The notes: generated by a model from the sequence alone, not told the origin. A DNA stretch of 7,354 nucleotides from Solobacterium sp. UBA1761 (GCA_002315565.1 DCHD01000036.1:1-7354); one strand, 5' to 3'. Positions 1-7,078 are shown, counted from the stretch's first letter. Program-made: numbers and translations.

Positions 1-1359
1 GTCACCATCGAAGTCAGCATTGAATGCTGTACATACTAATGGATGTAAACGGATAGCTCTACCTTCAACCAGTTTAGGTTTGAAGGCCTGGATACCAAGT
101 CTGTGCAGAGTTGGAGCTCTGTTTAAGAATACTGGATGATTGTTCATGAGTTCTTCAAGAACACTCCAGATTACTGGTTCCTGTCTTTCAATCATCTTTT
201 CAGCGAACTTGTAGGTCTGAGCATATTTCTCAACTACCAGTTCGTTGATTACGAATGGTTTATAAAGCTGAATAGCCATTTCACGAGGAATACCACACTG
301 GTACATCTTCAAATTTGGTCCAACAGCAATAACACTTCGTCCAGAGAAGTCAACACGCTTACCAAGTAAGTTCTGTCTGAATCTTCCCTGCTTACCCTTT
401 AAGGAGTTAGATAAAGATTTAAGTGCTCTGTTACCTGAACCCTTTACTGGGTTACCACGTCTGCCGTTATCGATTAAAGCATCAACTGCTTCCTGCAGCA
501 TACGTTTTTCGTTCTGAACAATGATACTAGGGGTACCGATTTCAAGCAGCTTCTTTAAACGGTTGTTACGAGTGATTACACGTCTGTATAAATCGTTCAG
601 GTCAGAAGTAGCGAAACGGCCGCCATCCAGCTGTAACATTGGTCTTAAATCTGGTGGAATAACTGGCAGTACTGTCAGTACCATCCATTCAGGCTTGTTC
701 TCTGATTCAACAAAGGCATTGATAGTATCAAGTCTCTTGATGAGTTTCTTTCTCTTATCGCCCTGTGCTTTTTCAAGTTCTCTGGTGATTTCTTCTTTTT
801 CAGCTTTGATGTCTGTAGAAGCAAGTAATGTTCTTACTGCTTCAGCACCTGTCATAGCCTTGAAAGCATCTTCACCATAGACAGCCTGATAATTTCTTAC
901 TTCAAGTTCAGTTAAAGCCTGCTTGTACTGAAGTGGAGTATTGCCTGGATCAGTAACAATCCAAGTAACGAAGTATACAACTTCTTCCAGAGTCTTTGGA
1001 GAGACATTCAGTACCTGTGACATTCTTGAAGGGATACCCTTCAGATACCAGATATGAGCTACTGGAGCAGCAAGAGTAATGTGACCCATTCTCTCTCTTC
1101 TTACAGAAGCCTTAGTGATTTCAACACCACATCTGTCACAGACTACGCCTTTGTAACGAACTTTCTTGTATTTGCCGCAATAACATTCCCAGTCTTTTGT
1201 TGGACCGAAAATCTTTTCGCAGAATAAACCGTCACGCTCTGGTTTTAAGCTACGGTAGTTAATAGTTTCTGGTTTTGTAACTTCGCCATAAGACCACTCA
1301 AGGATTCTCTCTGGAGAGGCTAAAGAGACTTTAATAGCTTCAAATTTATTGTTTGCCAT
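1..1359 (-). CDS. rpoC: RNA polymerase beta' subunit, N-terminal part (cut by window edge)
   Basis: This is the largest catalytic subunit of bacterial RNA polymerase. It forms the clamp and supplies the active-site aspartates. The 453 codons present translate without interruption from ATG at 1359 (MANNKFEAIKVSLASPERI). The N-terminal zinc site is complete: Cys59, Cys61, Cys74 and Cys77 in a CxC-x12-CxxC pattern. The switch/lid region follows at residues 320-342 (KGKQGRFRQNLLGKRVDFSG), and the window ends exactly after NADFDGD (447-453), so the Mg-binding Asp449, Asp451 and Asp453 are all seen. The rest of the protein (trigger loop, bridge helix, jaw) lies beyond position 1. The start sits 2 nt after the rpoB stop with AGGAGG ten bases upstream, so the two genes are co-transcribed and probably translationally coupled. 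Nothing in the visible part is broken. Identification is certain. Confidence 0.99.
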   Translation of the reverse strand, partial: MANNKFEAIKVSLASPERILEWSYGEVTKPETINYRSLKPERDGLFCEKIFGPTKDWECYCGKYKKVRYKGVVCDRCGVEITKASVRRERMGHITLAAPVAHIWYLKGIPSRMSQVLNVSPKTLEEVVYFVTWIVTDPGNTPLQYKQALTELEVRNYQAVYGEDAFKAMTGAEAVRTLLASTDIKAEKEEITRELEKAQGDKRKKLIKRLDTINAFVESENKPEWMVLTVLPVIPPDLRPMLQLDGGRFATSDLNDLYRRVITRNNRLKKLLEIGTPSIIVQNEKRMLQEAVDALIDNGRRGNPVKGSGNRALKSLSNSLKGKQGRFRQNLLGKRVDFSGRSVIAVGPNLKMYQCGIPREMAIQLYKPFVINELVVEKYAQTYKFAEKMIERQEPVIWSVLEELMNNHPVFLNRAPTLHRLGIQAFKPKLVEGRAIRLHPLVCTAFNADFDGD

Positions 1360-1361
1360 AA

Positions 1362-4300
1362 TTATTCATCCTCCTCACCAAAATCCTCGAAACCTGCAGC
1401 TGCTTCTGGAGCTTCGATTTCTTCTTCTGATCTGATTTCAAGACCATCAGCATCATTGATCATGATTGCATCTGCCAGTGTATCTGTTACGCCTTCGTCA
1501 TCATCCTTTGTAAGGTCAACTTCGTTGCCGTCTGCATCAAGCATACGAACATCCATAGCTAAAGCCTGAAGTTCGTTCTTTAATACGTTGAATGATTCAG
1601 GGATACCTGGTTCAGGGATTGCCTTGCCCTTGATGATAGCGTCATAAGTCTTTGTACGACCGTTGACGTCATCTGATTTGACAGTCAGGATTTCTTCCAG
1701 TGTATGAGAAGCACCATATGCTTCTAATGCCCAAACTTCCATTTCACCGAATCTCTGGCCACCATTCTGAGCTTTACCACCCAGAGGCTGCTGAGTAACA
1801 AGTGAATAAGGACCGATAGCACGAGCATGTAACTTATCGTCAACCATGTGTGCCAGCTTGATCATATACATTACACCAACGGAAATTCTTTCGTCGTATG
1901 GTTCACCAGTCTTACCGTCACGAAGTACGATCTTGCCATCAGGAGAAGTCTGAGCCTCTTCCATAATGTTCTTCAGTTCTTCGTTGGAAATTCCATCGAA
2001 TACTGGAGTAGCAAATTTAACTGGTTTGCCGGTCTTTTCGCTTAATGTCTTTGCTGCCATACCAAGATGAATTTCCAGAACCTGTCCGATATTCATACGT
2101 GATGGTACACCAAATGGGTTAAGCATAATGTCTACTGGAGTTCCATCTGGCATGAATGGCATGTCTTCAACAGGCATAATCTTTGAGATAACGCCCTTGT
2201 TACCATGTCTTCCGGCCATCTTGTCACCTTCAGAAATCTTACGTTTCTGAACGACATAGACTTTGATTTCTTCAGTGACACCTGGGCCCAGTTCATAACC
2301 TTCAGAACGTTTGAAGATCTTGACTGACTGGACGATACCAGCGCCACCATGTGGAACTCTTAATGAGTTATCTCTAACTTCCTGTGATTTCTCACCGAAG
2401 ATAGCAAGTAACAGTTTTTCTTCAGGGGATACATCGACCTGTCCTTTAGGAGTGACTTTACCAACTAAGATATCGCCTTCCTTAACTTCAGCACCGACCA
2501 TAACGATTCCACGGTGGTCAAGATTACGTAATGCGCTTTCCTGAACATTTGGAATGTCACGGGTAATTTCTTCTTCACCCTGTTTAGTCTTACGTTTTTC
2601 GATTGAATATTCATCAATATGAATTGATGTATATACATCGTCTTTTACCATTCTTTCAGACATGATGATGGCATCTTCATAGTTATATCCGTGCCATGTC
2701 ATGAATGCGATGGTAACGTTCTGTCCAAGAGCCAGTTCGCCATCATCCATAGAAGGACCATCAGCAATAACATCACCCTTGGATACTTTTTCGCCACGAA
2801 CAACGATAGGACGCTGGTTAATGCAGGTTCCTGCATTGCTTCTTAAGAACTTCTCGAGTTCATAAGTGTGCTTGTTGCCGGCTGCATCGACGATGACAAC
2901 CTTCTTTGAATCAGAGTATTCAACAATACCGTCTTCTTCAGCAACAACACCAGTACCTGAGTCTTTGGCAATCTTAGCTTCAATACCTGTACCTACATAT
3001 GGAGAATGTGGGTTCAGAAGTGGAACTGCCTGTCTTTGCATGTTGGCACCCATCAGAGCACGTGATGCGTCATCGTTCTCTAGGAATGGGATACAAGCAG
3101 CAGCTACTGAAACGATCTGTTTAGGAGATACGTCGGCATATTCAATGACGTCTCTACTTACAAGCAGTGTTTCGCCGGCTTTTCTTGCTACGACTCTGTC
3201 GTTTACCAGCTTACCGCCGATAACTTCGTTAGCCTGTGCGATATAGTAGTCATTTTCTTCATCTGCTGACATGTATACGTATTCTTCAGTTACATCACCG
3301 TTAGCAAGTACTTTACGGTAAGGTGTTCTGATGAATCCGTACTGGTCAACTTTAGCATAAGTAGTAAGATAAGAAATCAGACCGATGTTCTGACCTTCTG
3401 GGGTCTCAATTGGACAGATTCTGCCATAGTGAGAGTTATGAACGTCTCGAACTTCGAAGCCTGCTCTTTCTCTAGTCAGACCACCAGGACCTAATGCTGA
3501 AATACGACGTTTGTTTGTAAGTTCAGCCAGTGGGTTCTGCTGATCCATAAACTGAGATAGCTGAGATGAAGAATAGAATTCTTTGATTGCGCCTGATAAA
3601 GGACGATTGTTTGTCAATGATTTAGGAGTAGCGTTTTCTACTTCTGTGATTGACATCTTTTCCTTTACGGCTTTTTCCATACGGCTTAAACCGATACGGA
3701 ACTGGTTCTGGATCAGTTCACCGACAGTTCTGATACGACGGTTGCCCAGCATATCGATATCATCTGAGTTACCGATACCGTCTAACAGGTTGAACATGTA
3801 GTTATACAGTGACAGCATGTCAGACATCGTAATACATTTCTTGTCGTTGATTGGATCGATACCAATAACTTTAACTTTCTGAGATGGATCTTCTGGATTT
3901 TCTGCCCAGATAACCTGGCAGGCAGTACCTACAAGGTAAGCAGAAATTTCTTCACCCTGGTAAACTCTTTCCTTGATTGCTTCTTCATAAGAAGTCATCA
4001 GCATGTAAGAGTCGCCATCTGGCAGATAATAAGGCATTGCAACATTACCATCAACAGTAATATCTTCATTGTTTTTATCTACTAGACGTGCCAGTACAAA
4101 GAATCTCTGGCCATAATCCATTACAGCAGCAAAGTTGTCTTTGTTCAGTTTTACTTCCTTAGAAATAATACCTGAATATACTTTTACTTCTTTATAAGCC
4201 TTGGCGATTTCCTTGACGTCAGCTTCTGTTAAAGCTGTACCGACATTAAGAGTTCTGCCCTTAAGTTCAAGTTCACATGCCAGGATTCTTCCAGGAAGTG

Positions 4301-5522
4301 CAAGTTTATGTTCTGTGTTTACAGATACGATTGTAGGATGAGAGAAAATGTGTCTGAATGGAAATACTTCAATATGCTGACCATACTGAAGTTCTTCTTT
4401 CAGGGTATTTCTTTCATTCTTTTCAATGTGAGTACCCTTCTTAAACAGAAGTGTACCATCTGCTTTATAAACATCCTGAGCCAGATTATGGTGTTCAAGA
4501 CGCTCATAAACATTTAGTTTCTTTCTCAGTTTGTAACGACCGGCAGCAGTCAGGTCATACTTCTTCTGGTCAAAGAACTTTGCGTTCATCAGAATTGCAG
4601 CACCTTCAACTGTAGGTACTTCATCCTGTTTCTGGTTCTTGTGCATTTCAAGTAATGCCTGATCCATTGTCTTGGTCTTATCTGCCTGAAGAGTATTGCT
4701 GATTTCTTCGTAGGCACCTAAGAAAGATGTATAGATTGCTTCATAAATATTTAGGAATTCACGGTCGTCGTTCTGATTGATTAGATCATCATAAACGTCA
4801 AGACCCATTGCTTTGATAAAAGTTTTAACTTTTTCTGTGCTAAAACCATCCTCGCCTTTTTCAAGGTTCAGCGAGAAACCAATAGTTTTAAGTAATATAG
4901 TTGAAAGAATCTTACGCTTTCTGTCGACTGACATGTTCATGATTCGACCTAAAGCGTTCTTCTTGTCATCTGTTAAGAACTCTAACCAGGTTCCTCTTGA
5001 AGGGATAAGTTCGCCATCAAATGTCTCCTTACCTGTCTTATCATCGATCTGAATATCGAAATAAGCGCCAGGAGATCTGACGATTTGAGAAACAATGACA
5101 CGTTCTGCTCCGTTAATAACAAATGTGCCTGTTGGCGTCATCATTGGGAAATCACCCAAGAAGACGTTATCTCTTCTGGTAATTACTTCGCCTGTTTCGT
5201 CGTCAGTAATTTCCAGTTCAAGATTGGCATTTAAAGGCGCAGAATAATTCACCTGACGATACTTGGCTTCGGCTACTGAATATTTAGGAGCGCCGAATTC
5301 GTAATCGATCAGTTTCAACCTGATGTTTCCACCATAGTTTTGAATAGGATAAATATCATCAAAAACTTCTTTGATTCCTTCTTCGCAGAACCACTTGAAA
5401 GAATCAGTTTGAATTTCAACCAGGTTAGGTAGATTCAGATTACCTGAAACCTTGGTGTAATCACGGCGTGATGAGTGTTTACCCAGTTCAGCAATACGAT
5501 AAGATTTTGTTTCTTTTTCCAT
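1362..5522 (-). CDS. rpoB: RNA polymerase beta subunit, long form (1386 aa)
   Basis: This is the second catalytic subunit of RNA polymerase, pairing with beta' to form the active-site cleft and the rifampicin pocket. Numbered from ATG at 5522: early lobe/protrusion block 123-152 (GDFPMMTPTGTFVINGAERV), rifampicin cluster 651-677, Glu949-Asp950 in GYNYEDAI, active-site lysines Lys1101 and Lys1109 in the GDKMAGRHGNKGV block, RMNIGQVLE 1142-1150 and the C-terminal block around 1245-1275. The reading frame continues upstream to TTG at 5540, but that TTG overlaps the ribosome site GGAGGA (5538-5533), so ATG 5522 is preferred. At 1386 aa it is about 190 residues longer than B. subtilis RpoB as I recall it, mostly through extra sequence between residues 338 and 571. 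The last 50 residues hold 20 Asp/Glu and only two basic residues. The rifampicin-cluster position equivalent to E. coli His526 is Asn670. Family identity is certain; the start is very likely. Confidence 0.98.
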   Translation of the reverse strand: MEKETKSYRIAELGKHSSRRDYTKVSGNLNLPNLVEIQTDSFKWFCEEGIKEVFDDIYPIQNYGGNIRLKLIDYEFGAPKYSVAEAKYRQVNYSAPLNANLELEITDDETGEVITRRDNVFLGDFPMMTPTGTFVINGAERVIVSQIVRSPGAYFDIQIDDKTGKETFDGELIPSRGTWLEFLTDDKKNALGRIMNMSVDRKRKILSTILLKTIGFSLNLEKGEDGFSTEKVKTFIKAMGLDVYDDLINQNDDREFLNIYEAIYTSFLGAYEEISNTLQADKTKTMDQALLEMHKNQKQDEVPTVEGAAILMNAKFFDQKKYDLTAAGRYKLRKKLNVYERLEHHNLAQDVYKADGTLLFKKGTHIEKNERNTLKEELQYGQHIEVFPFRHIFSHPTIVSVNTEHKLALPGRILACELELKGRTLNVGTALTEADVKEIAKAYKEVKVYSGIISKEVKLNKDNFAAVMDYGQRFFVLARLVDKNNEDITVDGNVAMPYYLPDGDSYMLMTSYEEAIKERVYQGEEISAYLVGTACQVIWAENPEDPSQKVKVIGIDPINDKKCITMSDMLSLYNYMFNLLDGIGNSDDIDMLGNRRIRTVGELIQNQFRIGLSRMEKAVKEKMSITEVENATPKSLTNNRPLSGAIKEFYSSSQLSQFMDQQNPLAELTNKRRISALGPGGLTRERAGFEVRDVHNSHYGRICPIETPEGQNIGLISYLTTYAKVDQYGFIRTPYRKVLANGDVTEEYVYMSADEENDYYIAQANEVIGGKLVNDRVVARKAGETLLVSRDVIEYADVSPKQIVSVAAACIPFLENDDASRALMGANMQRQAVPLLNPHSPYVGTGIEAKIAKDSGTGVVAEEDGIVEYSDSKKVVIVDAAGNKHTYELEKFLRSNAGTCINQRPIVVRGEKVSKGDVIADGPSMDDGELALGQNVTIAFMTWHGYNYEDAIIMSERMVKDDVYTSIHIDEYSIEKRKTKQGEEEITRDIPNVQESALRNLDHRGIVMVGAEVKEGDILVGKVTPKGQVDVSPEEKLLLAIFGEKSQEVRDNSLRVPHGGAGIVQSVKIFKRSEGYELGPGVTEEIKVYVVQKRKISEGDKMAGRHGNKGVISKIMPVEDMPFMPDGTPVDIMLNPFGVPSRMNIGQVLEIHLGMAAKTLSEKTGKPVKFATPVFDGISNEELKNIMEEAQTSPDGKIVLRDGKTGEPYDERISVGVMYMIKLAHMVDDKLHARAIGPYSLVTQQPLGGKAQNGGQRFGEMEVWALEAYGASHTLEEILTVKSDDVNGRTKTYDAIIKGKAIPEPGIPESFNVLKNELQALAMDVRMLDADGNEVDLTKDDDEGVTDTLADAIMINDADGLEIRSEEEIEAPEAAAGFEDFGEEDE
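1370..1375 (-). promoter_or_regulatory. rpoC Shine-Dalgarno site inside the rpoB 3' end
   Basis: AGGAGG lies ten bases before the rpoC ATG (1359). It is made from the codons for the last acidic residues of RpoB (Glu-Glu-Asp-Glu, then TAA). The same bases therefore encode the RpoB tail and recruit ribosomes to rpoC. This supports the chosen rpoC start and tight coupling of the beta and beta' subunits. Confidence 0.85.
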
Positions 5523-5532
5523 ATATGCGCCG

Positions 5533-5538
5533 TCCTCC
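5533..5538 (-). promoter_or_regulatory. rpoB Shine-Dalgarno site (decides the start)
   Basis: GGAGGA lies ten bases before ATG 5522. The in-frame TTG at 5540 begins two bases before this site and has no separate ribosome site at a usable distance upstream, so it is more likely part of the initiation region than a start codon. The first six codons of the longer reading (TTG GAG GAC GGC GCA TAT) should not be counted in RpoB. Confidence 0.8.
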
Positions 5539-5542
5539 AAGA

Positions 5543-5556
5543 ATACATTAATGTAT
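5543..5556. repeat. 14-bp perfect palindrome between ybxB and rpoB
   Basis: ATACATTAATGTAT is identical on both strands and sits in the 38-nt gap between the methyltransferase stop and the rpoB ATG, five bases upstream of the rpoB ribosome site region. As RNA it could make only a 5-bp stem with a 4-nt loop, without a following T-run, so it is not a terminator. It could be a protein-binding site or a chance product of AT-rich sequence; I see no second copy that would decide this. Confidence 0.45.
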
Positions 5557-5560
5557 AGAG

Positions 5561-6151
5561 TTATTTAATTGCCTGAATAACATGGTATCCGCCATCTTTT
5601 TCAAGCACTTTAACTTCTCTAAAAAGATTTTCCAGTTCTTTAAATGAAGAAAGGGCCCCTTGTTTCTTCTGGATTACAATGGTCAATCTACCCCTATCGG
5701 AAAGTACTGCATGACTTTTTTGATAGAGCGAATATATGACCTGCTTACCAGCCCTTATCGGGGGATTTAAAATGACTGAGTCAAATTCAAGATTCAGGGA
5801 TTCAATATCTTCACTTATATAAGCATTTAACAATGTACCGTTAAGCTGAGCGTTTTCTTTAGTCAGATCCACAGCACGTGAATTGACATCAACTGCGGTC
5901 ACTTCAATGTCTGGATTGAAACGCTTCAGGATGATCCCGACAGGACCCCATCCGCATCCTAAATCCAAAACCCTGTGGCCTAAGTCACTCTTATAAACGG
6001 TTCTGATCAATACGTAACTGCCGTAATCAACGCTTTTCTTTGAAAAAACGCCATTATCGGTAGTAAAGACAAACTTCTCATTATCGAAATAATAGTCAAA
6101 TTGTTGCTTTTCTGAAAGCAAGTCTTTGTTATCAGTGTAATAATGAGACAT
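5561..6151 (-). CDS. ybxB: Class I SAM-dependent methyltransferase, YbxB/RsmC-like
   Basis: This is a probable RNA guanine-N2 methyltransferase. The family includes E. coli RsmC, which modifies G1207 of 16S rRNA, and the short Firmicutes proteins such as B. subtilis YbxB, which match the catalytic half. In the 196 residues: an N-terminal HYY start typical of YbxB, FTTDNGVFSKKSVDYGS at 29-45, SAM-binding motif I VLDLGCGWGPVG at 61-72, the acidic motif II residue Asp88 (AVDVN), the catalytic NPPIRAG at 129-135 and QKKQGA at 161-166. All core motifs are intact. The start is well defined because an in-frame TAA directly precedes the ATG. It lies 4 nt after rplL and has no recognisable Shine-Dalgarno site, so it is probably translated by ribosomes finishing rplL. 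Position between rplL and rpoB agrees with the Bacillus order. The methylated base is inferred from the family, not shown by the sequence. Confidence 0.92.
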   Translation of the reverse strand: MSHYYTDNKDLLSEKQQFDYYFDNEKFVFTTDNGVFSKKSVDYGSYVLIRTVYKSDLGHRVLDLGCGWGPVGIILKRFNPDIEVTAVDVNSRAVDLTKENAQLNGTLLNAYISEDIESLNLEFDSVILNPPIRAGKQVIYSLYQKSHAVLSDRGRLTIVIQKKQGALSSFKELENLFREVKVLEKDGGYHVIQAIK

Positions 6152-6155
6152 TTAC

Positions 6156-6527
6156 TTATTTAATATCTACAGTTGCTCCAGCTTCAACGAACTTCTTCTT
6201 TAATTCTTCAGCTTCTTCTACACTAATGTTTTCCTTGATAGGAGATGGGCACTTGTCTACTAAGCCTTTAGCTTCAACTAAGCCTAAACCAGTGATTTCT
6301 TTAACTAGTTTGATAACGCCAGTCTTTGCTTCACCAAAGCTTGTTAAGATTACAGATACTGATGATGGTTCAGCAGCAGCAGCTTCAGCAGGAGCAGCAG
6401 CAACAGCTACAGGTGCAGCAGCAGTAACGCCAAATTTTTCTTCGATTGCTTTTACTAAGTCATTAAGTTCTAAAATAGTTGCTTCTTCAAGATATGCAAG
6501 GATATCTTCATGTGATAATTTTGCCAT
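6156..6527 (-). CDS. rplL: 50S ribosomal protein L7/L12
   Basis: This is the multicopy stalk protein that recruits and stimulates translation GTPases. The 123-residue length is normal. Residues 1-33 form the N-terminal dimerisation and L10-binding domain (EATILELNDLVKAIEEKFGV at 15-34), residues 35-53 the flexible alanine/proline hinge (AAAPVAVAAAPAEAAAAEP), and about 55-123 the factor-binding C-terminal domain with VIKLVKEITGLGL at 71-83. In the GLGLxEAK loop, Val84 stands where most bacteria have lysine (GLGLKEAK), and Cys93 is also uncommon; both are mild departures. ATG at 6527 has AAAGGAG ten bases upstream. The gene follows rplJ by 55 nt, and its TAA is followed after one base by a second TAA and then the methyltransferase ATG. 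L12 must be made in excess over L10, and the strong ribosome site fits that need. Confidence 0.98.
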   Translation of the reverse strand: MAKLSHEDILAYLEEATILELNDLVKAIEEKFGVTAAAPVAVAAAPAEAAAAEPSSVSVILTSFGEAKTGVIKLVKEITGLGLVEAKGLVDKCPSPIKENISVEEAEELKKKFVEAGATVDIK

Positions 6528-6537
6528 TTAAATTTTT

Positions 6538-6544
6538 CTCCTTT
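6538..6544 (-). promoter_or_regulatory. rplL Shine-Dalgarno site
   Basis: AAAGGAG lies ten bases before the rplL ATG (6527) in an otherwise A/T-only stretch likely to be unstructured. It fits the AAGGAGG consensus better than the rplJ site does (AAAGAGGG), consistent with the higher copy number of L12. Confidence 0.8.
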
Positions 6545-6582
6545 AATTTTTAATTAATTGTTTGACAAATAGATAATTAAGC

Positions 6583-7074
6583 TTATTCAGCTTTTGCATC
6601 TGCTACGGCTTTAACAGCACAAGCAAATGATCTTACAGGTGACTGTAAGCAGCCCATTAACATAGCGATCATGCCATCGTGGTTTGGTAAGCTTGCTAAT
6701 TCATTGATAGTAGCTAAGTCAACAACTTTGCCTTCTACGATACCAGATTTTAATACCAGGGCCTTGTGAGCTTTCGCGAATTTTGAAAGTACTCTAGCTG
6801 GTGCAGTAGCATCCTTAGAGAATGCAAATGCGTTAGGACCAACTAACTGATCTTTCAGTTCACCGAAACCACAGTCTTCAACTGCACGTTCAACAAGAGT
6901 GTTCTTGTAAACTTTCATTTCAACATCTTCTTTACGAAGGTTGTTACGCAGTTCAGTAACTTCAGCAACGGTTAATCCACGGTACTCAGCAATAACGAAA
7001 CCGTCAGATTCTTTTAATTTTGTTGAAATTTCAGAAACAACGGCCTGCTTTGCGTTTAATACGTTCTGATTCAT
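6583..7074 (-). CDS. rplJ: 50S ribosomal protein L10
   Basis: This is the stalk base protein. It binds 23S rRNA near the GTPase centre and carries L12 dimers on its C-terminal helix. The 163 residues match the usual length for Firmicutes. The RNA-binding N-terminal domain shows YRGLTVAEVTELRNNLR at 31-47, VYKNTLVERA at 55-64 and LVGPNAFAFS at 77-86, followed by KFAKAHKALVLKSGIVEGK at 98-116. The C-terminal helix (about 132-161) is short, consistent with carrying few rather than many L12 dimers, though the exact number cannot be read reliably here. ATG at 7074 has a GAGG ribosome site five bases upstream. It is the first gene of the operon and lies 29 nt downstream of the leader terminator, so it is expected to be under autogenous control by the L10(L12) complex. 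Confidence 0.98.
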   Translation of the reverse strand: MNQNVLNAKQAVVSEISTKLKESDGFVIAEYRGLTVAEVTELRNNLRKEDVEMKVYKNTLVERAVEDCGFGELKDQLVGPNAFAFSKDATAPARVLSKFAKAHKALVLKSGIVEGKVVDLATINELASLPNHDGMIAMLMGCLQSPVRSFACAVKAVADAKAE

Positions 7075-7078
7075 ACTT

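Noticed and set aside
136..369. 77-codon plus-strand frame opposite rpoC
   Set aside because: It lies antisense within conserved rpoC sequence, has no ribosome site, and its protein has no recognisable feature.
521..880. 119-codon plus-strand frame rich in Ser and Leu
   Set aside because: It is antisense to the conserved LPVIPPDLRPMLQLDGGRF part of rpoC. The Ser/Leu bias is what a reverse reading of this gene's codons produces.
1360..1369. Out-of-frame ATG inside the end of rpoB (GGATGAATAA) as an alternative start
   Set aside because: It is in a different frame from rpoC and too close to the AGGAGG site; ATG 1359 gives the conserved RpoC N-terminus.
2132..2350. 72-codon minus-strand frame inside rpoB
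   Set aside because: It is out of frame with rpoB over the highly conserved GDKMAGRHGNKG region, so it is only a by-product of that gene.
2866..3246. 126-codon plus-strand frame opposite rpoB
   Set aside because: It is fully inside the conserved rpoB core; composition and lack of a ribosome site mark it as a shadow.
6226..6531. 101-codon plus-strand frame opposite rplL
   Set aside because: It mirrors the alanine-rich hinge of L12; the Ala/Thr run is the reverse reading of GCA/GCT codons.
6543..6557. Hairpin TTAATT-AAA-AATTAA before the rplL ribosome site
   Set aside because: The stem is all A-T with a 3-nt loop, too weak to act as a terminator or to hide the ribosome site.
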